From: Candidatus Zixiibacteriota bacterium
GTDB lineage: Bacteria; Zixibacteria; MSB-5A5; UBA10806; 4484-95
Direction of reading: 5' to 3'
DNA: 64,000 nt
Assembly (NCBI GenBank): GCA_024231855.1
Contig: JAAEQD010000243.1
Span: 62,001-126,000, forward strand
The translations under genes and the position numbers were made by a program. Positions 9,060 to 17,498 of this stretch are shown in pieces. The notes below the pieces were generated by a model. That model was not told the DNA's origin, searched no databases, and was given only the letters and a program-made list of their open reading frames with translations. Within the stretch, counting starts at the first letter, position 1, and the number at the start of each line of letters is the position of its first letter.

Positions 9060-10232
9060 ATGTGGCTCGTTTTTTTATTAGTATTGATTTTTGCGGCATA
9101 CGGCGTCTTTGAATTTCGCCGACACAGACATAATATCAATCAAATACCGGTTCGGATTCACGTCAACGGCACCCGGGGTAAATCATCAGTTACCCGGCTG
9201 ATCGGCGGTGGCTTGAAAGGCGGTGGTTTGCGCGTATTTGTCAAGACTACCGGCACTAGCCCGAGAGTAATAGATGTTGATGACGATGAAATGCCGATCA
9301 GGCGTATTGGCGCCCCGAATATTATCGAACAGCTCCGAATTACTCGTGATGTTGTTGCCAATAAGGCCGAATATTTCGTAGTCGAGTGTATGGCATTAAT
9401 CCCACATTTACAAAATATCACCGAACACCAGATGATTCGTTCGCAGGTTGGCGTTATCACTAATGCCAGAGAGGATCATCTCGATGTTATGGGCCCGGGA
9501 ATCGAGAATGTTGCCGAAGCGTTATGTAACACCATCCCAAGAAATGGGGTATTATTTACAAGCGAAACAAGATTTATCGATCTTATTAAAGAGCAAGCCG
9601 CCGGTCTGGGCACGAAAGTCGTCATGGTCGATCCCGAAACCGTCACTGCCGAGGATTTAAGCGGTTTTTCTCATCTTGAACACAAAGATAATGTCGCGGT
9701 CACTCTTGCGGTTTGCGAGCATTTCGGTGTGGACAGGAAATCCGCCCTTCAGGGTATGTATAATATCTTGCCGGATCCCGGGGCTCTGCGCCGATACAAT
9801 CTGAAATTTAACGGCAACTCGATTGAATTTATCAATGCTTTCGCGGCCAACGATCCCGACAGCTACCGGGCAATTTGGGATATGCTTCATCTTCATAAGG
9901 GTAGCGAGAAAAAACTTATCGTACTGGTAAACTCTCGTCGCGACCGGGTTCAGAGGGCCGAGCAAATGGGCGAGTTTATCGCCAAAGAACTCGAAGCGGA
10001 TCATTTTGTGATCAGTGGCGAGGCCACCAAACCGCTGGTAAATAAAGCCCTTAAAAACGGCCTGCGTCCCGAAAATATTATAGATATGGGGGGACAATCC
10101 GTAATCGAAATATTCGAATATATAGGTAGATTAACCAATAAAGATACGATGGTGGTGGGTATCGGTAATATCGTAGGACTGGGTGAGGAAATCGTGAGAT
10201 ATTTTGCAAACAAGGGGAGGATGGTTGCCTGA
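9060..10232 (+). CDS. pgsB: Poly-gamma-glutamate synthase PgsB/CapB (Mur-ligase family)
   Basis: 390 residues, the usual length. One N-terminal membrane helix (1-18) is followed by the ATP-binding loop HVNGTRGKSSVTRL, characteristic of PgsB/CapB, then FVKTTGTSPRVI and VGVITNAREDHLDVMG. It activates the growing polymer's carboxyl group with ATP and adds glutamate through the gamma-carboxyl, working with PgsC at the inner membrane. A ribosome site (GGAGAGAGGAG) precedes the ATG. It heads a tight operon with pgsC (overlapping) and pgsW. I see no pgsA/capA-like gene in the cluster. Confidence 0.93.
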   Translation: MWLVFLLVLIFAAYGVFEFRRHRHNINQIPVRIHVNGTRGKSSVTRLIGGGLKGGGLRVFVKTTGTSPRVIDVDDDEMPIRRIGAPNIIEQLRITRDVVANKAEYFVVECMALIPHLQNITEHQMIRSQVGVITNAREDHLDVMGPGIENVAEALCNTIPRNGVLFTSETRFIDLIKEQAAGLGTKVVMVDPETVTAEDLSGFSHLEHKDNVAVTLAVCEHFGVDRKSALQGMYNILPDPGALRRYNLKFNGNSIEFINAFAANDPDSYRAIWDMLHLHKGSEKKLIVLVNSRRDRVQRAEQMGEFIAKELEADHFVISGEATKPLVNKALKNGLRPENIIDMGGQSVIEIFEYIGRLTNKDTMVVGIGNIVGLGEEIVRYFANKGRMVA

Positions 10233-10689
10233 ATCAACACTAATTATGCAGGCTATCGGCCTTGGGCTCGTATTAAGTCTGGTATTTTCTGAAATCCTGG
10301 GCCTGGCAGCCGGCGGCATGGTAGTCCCCGGTTATGTCGCGTTGATGATACATCAGCCGCTCAGAATCCTGGGCACGATTGTGGTGGCCCTGATAACCTT
10401 TTTAACGGTTCGGTTTATGTCAAACCATATGTTCCTGTATGGCAGGCGTCGCACGGTTATGATTATTCTGGTAGGCTTCTGCTTCGGCTGGGCTTCCAGG
10501 GAGCTATTCGTAATCTCTCCGATGAATCTGACTATTGAATTTCAGACCATTGGCTATATTATACCGGGTCTGATCGCTAACTGGATGGAAAGGCAAGGTG
10601 TCATCCAGACGATAACGATGATGATCGTAGCCGGTGTGCTGGTTAGAATGCTTCTGATGATATTCACCGGTGGGGAGGTGATTCTGTGA
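10225..10689 (+). CDS. pgsC: Poly-gamma-glutamate biosynthesis protein PgsC/CapC
   Basis: Multi-helix membrane protein of about 154 residues. TTG 10225 is preferred because GGGGAGG at 10214-10220 is well placed before it; ATG 10246 is the alternative. Motifs LVLSLVFSEILGLAAGGMVVPGY (start and end quoted only as landmarks), LITFLTVRFMS and YIIPGLIANWMERQG are typical of PgsC. It forms the membrane partner of PgsB for polymerisation and passage across the inner membrane. The start overlaps the pgsB stop and the end overlaps pgsW by 4 bases, so translation is probably coupled. Confidence 0.9.
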   Translation: MPESTLIMQAIGLGLVLSLVFSEILGLAAGGMVVPGYVALMIHQPLRILGTIVVALITFLTVRFMSNHMFLYGRRRTVMIILVGFCFGWASRELFVISPMNLTIEFQTIGYIIPGLIANWMERQGVIQTITMMIVAGVLVRMLLMIFTGGEVIL

Positions 10690-11828
10690 GACAGAGAGCA
10701 GGCAAACCTTCGCTGTTTTTACTGGTATTTTTGGCTATGCTATCGCTGTTTTTATTCTACATGGCCGAGAAATCCCAAACTCCTCAAAAAGCTGAGCATT
10801 ATGATCAGAAAATCGAAGCCGCCGATCTCGCCCAACAGGCTCAGAATATTATCAAGCAGGAACTTAGTGGCCGAGGTTATGTAATCGATGTCCAGAATGA
10901 TCCTAATATGACGGGAATGATTGGACCGCAGTACTCGCAGATTACCACCGACCGGGGTTATATCCGTGACAAATTGATCTCTACCAATATCAATAACGCC
11001 GCTGTCTTAATCGATTTATATCATCGGGCCGAACTTGAAGCAGGCGATCACGTGGCGGTTACGTTTACCGGCGCTTTCCCGGCGATGAATATCGCCGTGC
11101 TGGCGGCCTGTAAGGTTATGGATCTGGAACCGGTTATAATCACCTCCGTCGGCGCCTCGACCTGGGGCGCGAACTGGGATGAATTCACCTGGCTGGATAT
11201 GGAAAATGCACTGACGAAAGCCGGCATCTGGGACTATAAATCGATAGCCGCATCCATCGGCGGCGGTAACGATCATGGCCGCGGTTTGTCTCCGCAGGGC
11301 CGCGATTTGCTAAATATGGCGATTGCCCGCACCGACCGGGAATTGATAACCTCGATTGACGAGGATAATCCGGTGGGTTCACTTCAGGCAAATATAGAAA
11401 AGCGAATTGAAATATTCGACCGGGAAAAAGGCGATATTGAATATAAAGCCGTAATCAATGTCGGCGGCGGCCTGGCTGCCGTTGGCTCGCCTCAGAATGG
11501 CAGATTAATCCTGCCCGGTTATAACGGTCGCCTTTTTGAAAGAGAATTACCGGCGCGGGGCGCTATTAATGCTCTGGCCGAACGCCGCATACCGTTGATT
11601 CATCTTCTTCAGCTTTCTCAATTCGCCGAAAAGTACAAATTGCCCGTTGAGATTACTCCGGCTCCGTTGATTGGCGAAGGACCGGTGTTCGTGCAGGAAA
11701 AATACTCGATTACAACCACGGTAATATATACGGTGGTTCTCCTGGTTATACTCTGGGGAGCTATCAGATTCGATTTTAGATATTACATCTATAGAAATAA
11801 ACATCTTTTTGTGCGAAAAAACCAGTGA
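10686..11828 (+). CDS. pgsW: Poly-gamma-glutamate system protein PgsW
   Basis: 380 residues from GTG 10686 with GGGGAGG upstream. There are membrane helices at both ends (about 9-27 and 343-362), and a conserved middle with AVTFTGAFPAMNIAVLAA, TSVGASTWGANWDEFTW and SIGGGNDHGRGLS. It matches the PgsW family, found with PgsB and PgsC in Gram-negative-type poly-gamma-glutamate loci in place of the Gram-positive accessory proteins. Its precise biochemical role is not established to my knowledge; a large periplasmic domain between the two helices is implied. It overlaps pgsC by 4 bases. Confidence 0.88.
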   Translation: MRQRAGKPSLFLLVFLAMLSLFLFYMAEKSQTPQKAEHYDQKIEAADLAQQAQNIIKQELSGRGYVIDVQNDPNMTGMIGPQYSQITTDRGYIRDKLISTNINNAAVLIDLYHRAELEAGDHVAVTFTGAFPAMNIAVLAACKVMDLEPVIITSVGASTWGANWDEFTWLDMENALTKAGIWDYKSIAASIGGGNDHGRGLSPQGRDLLNMAIARTDRELITSIDEDNPVGSLQANIEKRIEIFDREKGDIEYKAVINVGGGLAAVGSPQNGRLILPGYNGRLFERELPARGAINALAERRIPLIHLLQLSQFAEKYKLPVEITPAPLIGEGPVFVQEKYSITTTVIYTVVLLVILWGAIRFDFRYYIYRNKHLFVRKNQ

Positions 11829-11838
11829 TGAGGGAAGC

Positions 11839-12744
11839 ATGAATCGTAAATCAATTATATATACATTTGCTCTGCTTGCCCTGGCTTTAACCGTGAGTGT
11901 TTCCGCCAGGCAAACGATTACCCCATTTGGCCGGCCCCGGGTGGCCAGCTTCGATAATCACAAGGGTAAATCCTTCAAGTATTATTGCCTGGTCAAAGGC
12001 CAATCCCTGGGTTTTGCCGTGGAGGGACCGGCTGAAATCGATGTCAGAACTCGCGCCGGGTTGAACCAGACAAACGTGACCGCCGATTATCAAATCCAGG
12101 TTTGGGAAGAGGAATACCTGGTGGCAGCCGAGAAATTCAGAAGCAAGAGAATCGATGGGGAGATGATTGGCTCGGATTTGTTTCCGGCGGCATTCCGCAA
12201 AGTGAATTTCGTAGGCCAGGCCGGTGTGCATAACTACCGCTTGTGGTTGGTTTCGGAAAATATCGATACCGTTTTCGTCAGAATATATCGATCCGATCCA
12301 TCCGGTGAGAAACCTGTCAAGGTTTCGATGTTTCCGCTGCAATATTTTAAAAGAGTTCATCTATATTCCAAGAGAAACCAGACGCCTTACTATTTAGTAA
12401 ATAAAAATGACGGCGTTAAATTAAAAGTCGATGGACCGGCCGAAATGATCGTTCGAACAAGGGCCAATTTCAGCAATGCCATGGAAGGACGTATCGGCTA
12501 TACTATCTCCATTATGGAGGGCGATCAGGAGATCAACACGCTCTCGGCGACTACTTCTAAATCGCTGACAATGGCTTATCAGGATTATACCGGCGTCGTA
12601 CCATCCAAACCGACTGAATTCATAATTGACGTTCCGGCAGGCTCTCATACTTATGATTTCCTGCTTAAAGAATCGGTCGCGGAAACGGTAAGTATTCGTT
12701 TTTCTTTACCCAAGCAGGAAAATGGCCCAGATGACACGCAATAA
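11839..12744 (+). CDS. Exported protein with two tandem copies of an unrecognised domain
   Basis: 301 residues from ATG 11839 (GAGGGA 6 bases upstream), with a signal peptide ending SVSARQ. Two halves repeat each other: VEGPAEIDVRTRAGLN with a following YQIQVWEEE, and VDGPAEMIVRTRANFS with YTISIMEGD. Each half ends with a segment resembling a beta strand, followed by a hydrophobic closing strand (HNYRLWLV, HTYDFLLK). It is all-beta in character, periplasmic or surface exposed. I do not recognise the family. It directly follows pgsW and overlaps the barrel-like gene, which suggests a part in the polymer system or its export. Confidence 0.7.
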   Translation: MNRKSIIYTFALLALALTVSVSARQTITPFGRPRVASFDNHKGKSFKYYCLVKGQSLGFAVEGPAEIDVRTRAGLNQTNVTADYQIQVWEEEYLVAAEKFRSKRIDGEMIGSDLFPAAFRKVNFVGQAGVHNYRLWLVSENIDTVFVRIYRSDPSGEKPVKVSMFPLQYFKRVHLYSKRNQTPYYLVNKNDGVKLKVDGPAEMIVRTRANFSNAMEGRIGYTISIMEGDQEINTLSATTSKSLTMAYQDYTGVVPSKPTEFIIDVPAGSHTYDFLLKESVAETVSIRFSLPKQENGPDDTQ

Positions 12745-13783
12745 TTCGCTAATTAGGTATGATCAAATATCTATATGGTTGGCTGTTGGATTGATCATCG
12801 CGCTATTTGCCGGCTCCAGTTACGCCAAGGGCAGCCATTTTGACCTCAATTTCCAACTTCAATCAGTTTATAACGATAATATATTAAGCTATTCTGATGC
12901 CGACCTCGATGAGCTTGATGATACTACCGCAGCAGCTAACAAGTTTGGCATAAAATCAAAAGACGATTATATTATAATCCCCGAACTTGATATTGTGTTT
13001 AAAACCAGAATGGCCGGTCATAGTCTACACTTGGGGGTGAAAGGCAGATACTATTATTACCAGGAAAACGATATTAAGCGATATTATCGGGTTGAGGGCT
13101 ATTTTAAGCGCTACTTCAAGAAGGGGGTTTATCTTCAAGGCTCGATAAGCTTTTTACCTGATCATTATTATCGAAATAGCTTCAGTTTGACCGAAGTCTA
13201 TCAGGAAGCGGAATTCGACAAGATGCAGGTGATAGGTAAGCTTTCGGTTTTGTTGATCGACGGTTTACAGGCGAATCTCAGATATAAGTACTCGAACAAG
13301 GATTTCACTCCCTTATTCGATGATCGTGATATCACCGGGCATGAATTCAAAGGCGAGGCGATTTATAGACCTGGCAGACTCTGGAAGGGTTGGCTTTCAT
13401 ACGCCTTTACACGCGCCATCGGCGCTGGCGCCGATAATCCTCAATTCGCCCGCGATACTTCATTCGACTCCTTTTTCTTCGCCGCCGGCTCAAGATTTTA
13501 TCTTAACGGATTAAAAGGCAAAGGATTCGAACTGGCTGGTCGGGTAAGCTACAAGATCGTATATTTCCAGACAGATAATATTACAGACATTTGGCGTTTC
13601 GGCCGAGAGGATTATCGCTGGAATCTTAGACTGATGGCAAAACACGAAATTACTTCGCGTTTTGATATCGGTATTGATTTTACCAGAATGACCAAAAACG
13701 TCGAAATTCCCGAAGAGCAGTTGATAGAATCTCTGGAATCGAATTCGAATTCTGTTTATCTTATCTTAGATTATAATTTATAA
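12722..13783 (+). CDS. Outer-membrane beta-barrel-like protein in the pgs cluster
   Basis: 353 residues. ATG 12731 is an equally possible start. A hydrophobic export signal (residues about 18-37, ending SSYAKG) precedes alternating amphipathic strands rich in Tyr, Arg and Phe, such as LHLGVKGRYYYYQEND and ANLRYKYSNKDFT. The C-terminus NSVYLILDYNL ends in an aromatic/hydrophobic strand as in outer-membrane barrels. It overlaps the preceding exported protein by 23 bases. A possible role is passage or anchoring of poly-gamma-glutamate at the outer membrane, which is inference from position. Confidence 0.65.
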   Translation: MAQMTRNNSLIRYDQISIWLAVGLIIALFAGSSYAKGSHFDLNFQLQSVYNDNILSYSDADLDELDDTTAAANKFGIKSKDDYIIIPELDIVFKTRMAGHSLHLGVKGRYYYYQENDIKRYYRVEGYFKRYFKKGVYLQGSISFLPDHYYRNSFSLTEVYQEAEFDKMQVIGKLSVLLIDGLQANLRYKYSNKDFTPLFDDRDITGHEFKGEAIYRPGRLWKGWLSYAFTRAIGAGADNPQFARDTSFDSFFFAAGSRFYLNGLKGKGFELAGRVSYKIVYFQTDNITDIWRFGREDYRWNLRLMAKHEITSRFDIGIDFTRMTKNVEIPEEQLIESLESNSNSVYLILDYNL

Positions 13784-13817
13784 CACTTTTACGATATATT
13801 AGCGAAAGGGGGTTATT

Positions 13818-14531
13818 TTGGGCTTTACCAATTCGATCTGTTGGCTTATTTTACTAATAATGATTGGTTTCGCGGACAATCCGGCGCTATCTGATTCATC
13901 TGATATTTATTTGAAGGACCGGCATAAGATGGTCGACTCTCAAATTATCAGGCGCGGCGTTAAGGATAAACACGTGCTTGAGGCGATGAAGAAGGTGCCC
14001 CGGCATAAATTCGTTCCCGCTAACGTTACGAATTACGCCTACGAGGATGAGCCATTGCCGATTGGCTATGGTCAGACAATCAGCCAGCCATATATCGTGG
14101 CGTTGATGACTGAACTTCTGGAATTGGAACAAGATTCCAGAGTGCTTGAAATAGGCACCGGTTCGGGTTATCAGGCGGCGATTCTGGCGGAATTGGTAGA
14201 TTCGGTCTGTTCAATCGAAATTATCTGTGAACTTGCCGATCGGGCTGATTCGACACTCGCCGATCTGGGGTATAAGGTTGATGTTATCTGTGGAGATGGC
14301 TACCGAGGTTGGCCGGAGAAAGCGCCGTTTGACGCTATAATCGTTACCGCCGCTCCGGACGAAATCCCCCAGCCGCTTCTGGACCAACTGGCCGAAGGGG
14401 GCAGGTTGGTTATTCCGGTAGGCACCCTTCGACAGGAACTGAAACTGATCAGGAAAGAAAACGGCAAGATCAAGGAAATGAACGTCATTCCGGTTCGTTT
14501 CGTGCCGATGACCGGCGAAATCGAGAAGTAG
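13818..14531 (+). CDS. pcm: Exported protein-L-isoaspartate O-methyltransferase
   Basis: 237 residues. TTG 13818 is preceded by AAAGGGGG. After a hydrophobic signal-like segment (1-27), the enzyme starts with VDSQIIRRGVKDKHVLEAM, then PIGYGQTISQPYIVALM and the SAM-binding VLEIGTGSGYQAA, all standard Pcm motifs. It methylates isoaspartyl residues to start their repair. Unlike cytosolic Pcm, this one appears to be sent across the inner membrane, where SAM supply is unclear. The gene closes the poly-gamma-glutamate cluster 34 bases after the barrel-like gene. Confidence 0.88.
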   Translation: MGFTNSICWLILLIMIGFADNPALSDSSDIYLKDRHKMVDSQIIRRGVKDKHVLEAMKKVPRHKFVPANVTNYAYEDEPLPIGYGQTISQPYIVALMTELLELEQDSRVLEIGTGSGYQAAILAELVDSVCSIEIICELADRADSTLADLGYKVDVICGDGYRGWPEKAPFDAIIVTAAPDEIPQPLLDQLAEGGRLVIPVGTLRQELKLIRKENGKIKEMNVIPVRFVPMTGEIEK

Positions 14532-14628
14532 GATCGCTTTTTATACTTGAATTATTGTGTAACAAATTGTAAAACTCTATCGTAAGTTAACCAGATATAG
14601 CAATTCCTTGATTGATGGAGGAAATATT

Positions 14629-15093
14629 ATGACCCCTAAGAAACTGTATCGCTCACGAGAAAATGCTATGATTGGCGGCGTTTGCGCCGGTTTAGCCGAA
14701 TATTTCAAAATCGACGCCTCGCTGGCCAGGTTGGCTGCCGTAATTCTGATTTTCCCCGGCGGTTTAAGTCTCTGGGCCTATATAGTTGCTTGGATTGTTA
14801 TTCCACATAAGCCCCTGATAAGCGACACTGCCGCGGCCTCCGAATCATCAACTGATGAAAATGTGCCCGTTGTTGCCGATGGTGAATCCATTTCGGAACC
14901 GGAGGAAGGCGGCGATAAATCCCGGTTCATAGTCGGTATTGTGCTGGTGGGCCTGGGAATTCTATTTCTTTTAAATACATTAAATTTATTTGACTTCTTC
15001 TCGTTTTACAGAATGTGGCCCATGGTTCTGATAATAGTCGGGCTGGTTGTGCTATTCAAGGGCATTAACAGAGGTAAAACCGATGAAAGTTAG
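14629..15093 (+). CDS. PspC-domain membrane protein
   Basis: 154 residues from ATG 14629 with GGAGG upstream. The N-terminal PspC domain (KKLYRSRENAMIGGVCAGLAEYF, landmark ends only) is followed by a helix at about 37-60. An acidic linker (about 65-102) and two further helices with a LiaI/DUF5668-like repeat (IVGIVLVGLGILFLLNTL) come next. PspC proteins respond to envelope stress. It overlaps the next gene by 11 bases, and that gene's N-terminal helices repeat the same pattern, so the two likely work together. Confidence 0.8.
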   Translation: MTPKKLYRSRENAMIGGVCAGLAEYFKIDASLARLAAVILIFPGGLSLWAYIVAWIVIPHKPLISDTAAASESSTDENVPVVADGESISEPEEGGDKSRFIVGIVLVGLGILFLLNTLNLFDFFSFYRMWPMVLIIVGLVVLFKGINRGKTDES

Positions 15094-16021
15094 CTCATTA
15101 TGTTGGGGAGTAGTGTTTCTGGGCGCCGGCTTGTTTTTCCTGTTTATCAATATGGGATATCTTGATCATTATGTCTGGGTCCGGTTGCTGGCATTATGGC
15201 CAATCGCTTTAATCGCTATCGGCTTGGCCCTGATTTTCAATAAAACCAAGCTGAAATATCTGGCTTTTACGGCCCCGCTGCTTTTTGCGCTCGCGTTCGT
15301 GTGGGTGGCCTTCTCGGAATGGGGCTATTGCCGGAGTTTCGATTTTAACTACAAGTACAATAGCCGATCATCGGCGAATTATGGCCGAGAAGTGTATGAA
15401 TACGTAGTTGAAAGCGATCCCGAAGTGAAACGTCTCGACGTTGATTTGGATTTCGGGTTAGGTGAATTATGGGTGGGGGGAACGTCCAATACTTTATTTA
15501 ACGGCGATTTCGAGTACAGACGCAGCAAACCTAATTGCAAATATAAGACGGTTGGCGATGAGGGCAGAATTGAGGTCAGGTCAAGAGACTTGCGTGGATT
15601 AAATATTTTCCGTAAACATAATTTCAAAAACGATGCCCGCATTTTTATCGCCGATTATTTACCCCTGGAATTGACTATAGATATCGGTGCTGCCTCGGTC
15701 GATCTGGACCTGTCCGAGCATAAATTGAAGAAACTCAATCTCGATACTGGGGCCGCCGAAGTCGATCTCCGGCTTGGCTGTGGTGAGGATGATCTCGAAA
15801 TCGATATCGATTCTGGCGCGTCGGACATTACCATAATCATACCTCACGACATGGGCCTGGAGATCGATGCCGATGTGGCTTTATCATCGACGAATTTCCG
15901 CAGGGCCGGTCTCGAAAAAGTCCGCGGTATCTATCGGTCCGATAATTTCAATTCGGCCGAGTGCAAGGCGACGATTTCCATTGATTCCGGCGTATCCGAA
16001 ATCAAAATCCAGTATTATTAA
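15083..16021 (+). CDS. LiaF/toastrack-like envelope protein
   Basis: 312 residues from ATG 15083. It has four N-terminal helices in LiaI-like arrangement (WGVVFLGAGLFFLFINMG, then LWPIALIAIGLALIF), followed by an extracytoplasmic beta region. That region has repeated strand motifs such as LTIDIGAASVDLDLSE, LNLDTGAAEVDLRL and ISIDSGVSEIKIQYY. These Gly-Ala-(S/A)-x-(V/L)-D-L repeats are typical of the adhesin-like 'toastrack' fold. It probably senses or modulates envelope stress along with the PspC protein encoded just upstream. Confidence 0.75.
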   Translation: MKVSSLCWGVVFLGAGLFFLFINMGYLDHYVWVRLLALWPIALIAIGLALIFNKTKLKYLAFTAPLLFALAFVWVAFSEWGYCRSFDFNYKYNSRSSANYGREVYEYVVESDPEVKRLDVDLDFGLGELWVGGTSNTLFNGDFEYRRSKPNCKYKTVGDEGRIEVRSRDLRGLNIFRKHNFKNDARIFIADYLPLELTIDIGAASVDLDLSEHKLKKLNLDTGAAEVDLRLGCGEDDLEIDIDSGASDITIIIPHDMGLEIDADVALSSTNFRRAGLEKVRGIYRSDNFNSAECKATISIDSGVSEIKIQYY

Positions 16022-16046
16022 CTCCCTCTCAAAGTTGAATCCATCT

Positions 16047-16074
16047 GGGGTATATTTCATTATGCCCCTTTTTT
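16047..16074 (+). terminator. Rho-independent terminator after the PspC/LiaF pair
   Basis: GGGGTATA (16047-16054) pairs with TATGCCCC (16061-16068), one G-U pair, followed by six T. Confidence 0.8.
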
Positions 16075-16112
16075 AATTGTTCGATTGCGATTATTAGGTT
16101 ATATTCGCCGCC

Positions 16113-17012
16113 ATGTTTGAATTTCCCACAAGCGGTGTCGAGACCTATTGGTGGTTGCCCGCTTTAGTCGCCTTTGTTATATCATTTTTTACTTCAATGG
16201 GCGGTATTTCGGGAGCGTTTCTATTAATGCCGTTTCAGGTCAGCATTTTGGGTTTCAGCTCACCCGGCGTAAGCGCGACGAATTTGGTTTATAATGTGTT
16301 CGCGATCCCCGGCGGAGTTTACCGTTTTATCCGCGAAAAACGTATGGTCTGGCCGCTGGTAATTACGATCATTATCGGCACGACACCCGGATTGATTGTC
16401 GGGGCATATATACGTATGACATATCTGGCCGATCCGAGCAGATTCAAACTCTTCGTTGGCCTGGTACTTCTGTATATGGTCACTAGATTGATCGGCGATA
16501 TCATTAACGGGAGGAAAACAGGTTTGCCAAAGACCGGAAATTCCGGCAATTTTGAAGTTCAGATTCTAACTTTTAATCCTAGATTGATCGAATATGATTT
16601 TAACGGTAAAACTTATCGAGTATCTACGGTTTTACTCTTTATGCTATCATTAATAGTTGGCGTAATTGGCGGCGCCTATGGAATCGGCGGTGGGGCTATT
16701 ATCTCGCCCTTTCTGGTAGCTATATTGGGGTTGCCGGTTTATACCATTGCCGGGGCAGCCTTGTTCGGCACGTTTTTCACATCGATTGCCGGTATCTTTG
16801 TCTACACAATTGTCATGCCGATACTTATTCCCGGACTTCAATCGGCTGATCCCGATTGGCTTCTTGGCTTGTCGTTAGGGATAGGCGGTTTTGCCGGTAT
16901 ATATCTGGGTGCAAGAGTTCAACGCTACTTGTCTTCGAAAATTATTAAGATAATTCTGGCTATTTCGATCACCATCGTAGTGATTAAATATGTTGGCGGA
17001 TATTTCTTCTAA
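16113..17012 (+). CDS. TauE/SafE-family anion permease
   Basis: 299 residues with eight or so hydrophobic helices. The two symmetric family motifs are visible: FTSMGGISGAFLLMPFQV with VSATNLVYNVFAIPGG in the first half, and GGAYGIGGGAIISPFLV with GAALFGTFFTSIAG in the second. Members export or import sulfite, sulfoacetate or related anions; the substrate here cannot be told. An insertion of about 45 hydrophilic residues separates the halves. The gene stands alone between a terminator and the thioesterase gene. Confidence 0.85.
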   Translation: MFEFPTSGVETYWWLPALVAFVISFFTSMGGISGAFLLMPFQVSILGFSSPGVSATNLVYNVFAIPGGVYRFIREKRMVWPLVITIIIGTTPGLIVGAYIRMTYLADPSRFKLFVGLVLLYMVTRLIGDIINGRKTGLPKTGNSGNFEVQILTFNPRLIEYDFNGKTYRVSTVLLFMLSLIVGVIGGAYGIGGGAIISPFLVAILGLPVYTIAGAALFGTFFTSIAGIFVYTIVMPILIPGLQSADPDWLLGLSLGIGGFAGIYLGARVQRYLSSKIIKIILAISITIVVIKYVGGYFF

Positions 17013-17069
17013 GCCTGTATAGAGCGTTTTCTATTGACTTATTAAAGTCATCCCAATATCATTAACTTC

Positions 17070-17498
17070 ATGTCTGCCAAGTCGATTCAAAGCCAAAACT
17101 GCTTCGTTTGCGGATCCGAGAATCCAATCGGTTTGAATGTGCCGTTTATTTGTGATAGTGAATCCGCTTCGGCTGAATTCACTCCCGGCAGCGACTATTG
17201 CGGCTTCGATGGCATCGTTCATGGTGGAATATTATTTACTTTAGTTGATGAGGCCATGATGCATCTCATTCACTCAAATGAAATTAAGGCGATCACCTCG
17301 GAAATTAAAATAAGGATGAAGACATTTGCCCGGGCCAATGAAAAGCTTCGCGTTACCGCGAACTCCCTTAATGCCGGTCGTCATTTGGTTAAATGTTCAG
17401 CCGAAATTTCCGGCCCGACCGGAGCTATTGTTTGTCGGGCCGAGGGTAAATTTCTCTATTATACAGAAGATCAACCATTTAAAAAGAGCGGATTATGA
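17070..17498 (+). CDS. PaaI-like hotdog-fold thioesterase
   Basis: 142 residues. CFVCGSENPIGLNV begins the domain and GFDGIVHGGILFTLVDEAM carries the hotdog helix with HGG and the Asp/Glu typical of acyl-CoA thioesterases of the PaaI family. The substrate is unknown. The gene overlaps the next (ABC transporter binding protein) by 4 bases, so they are co-translated even though no functional link is obvious. Confidence 0.85.
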   Translation: MSAKSIQSQNCFVCGSENPIGLNVPFICDSESASAEFTPGSDYCGFDGIVHGGILFTLVDEAMMHLIHSNEIKAITSEIKIRMKTFARANEKLRVTANSLNAGRHLVKCSAEISGPTGAIVCRAEGKFLYYTEDQPFKKSGL

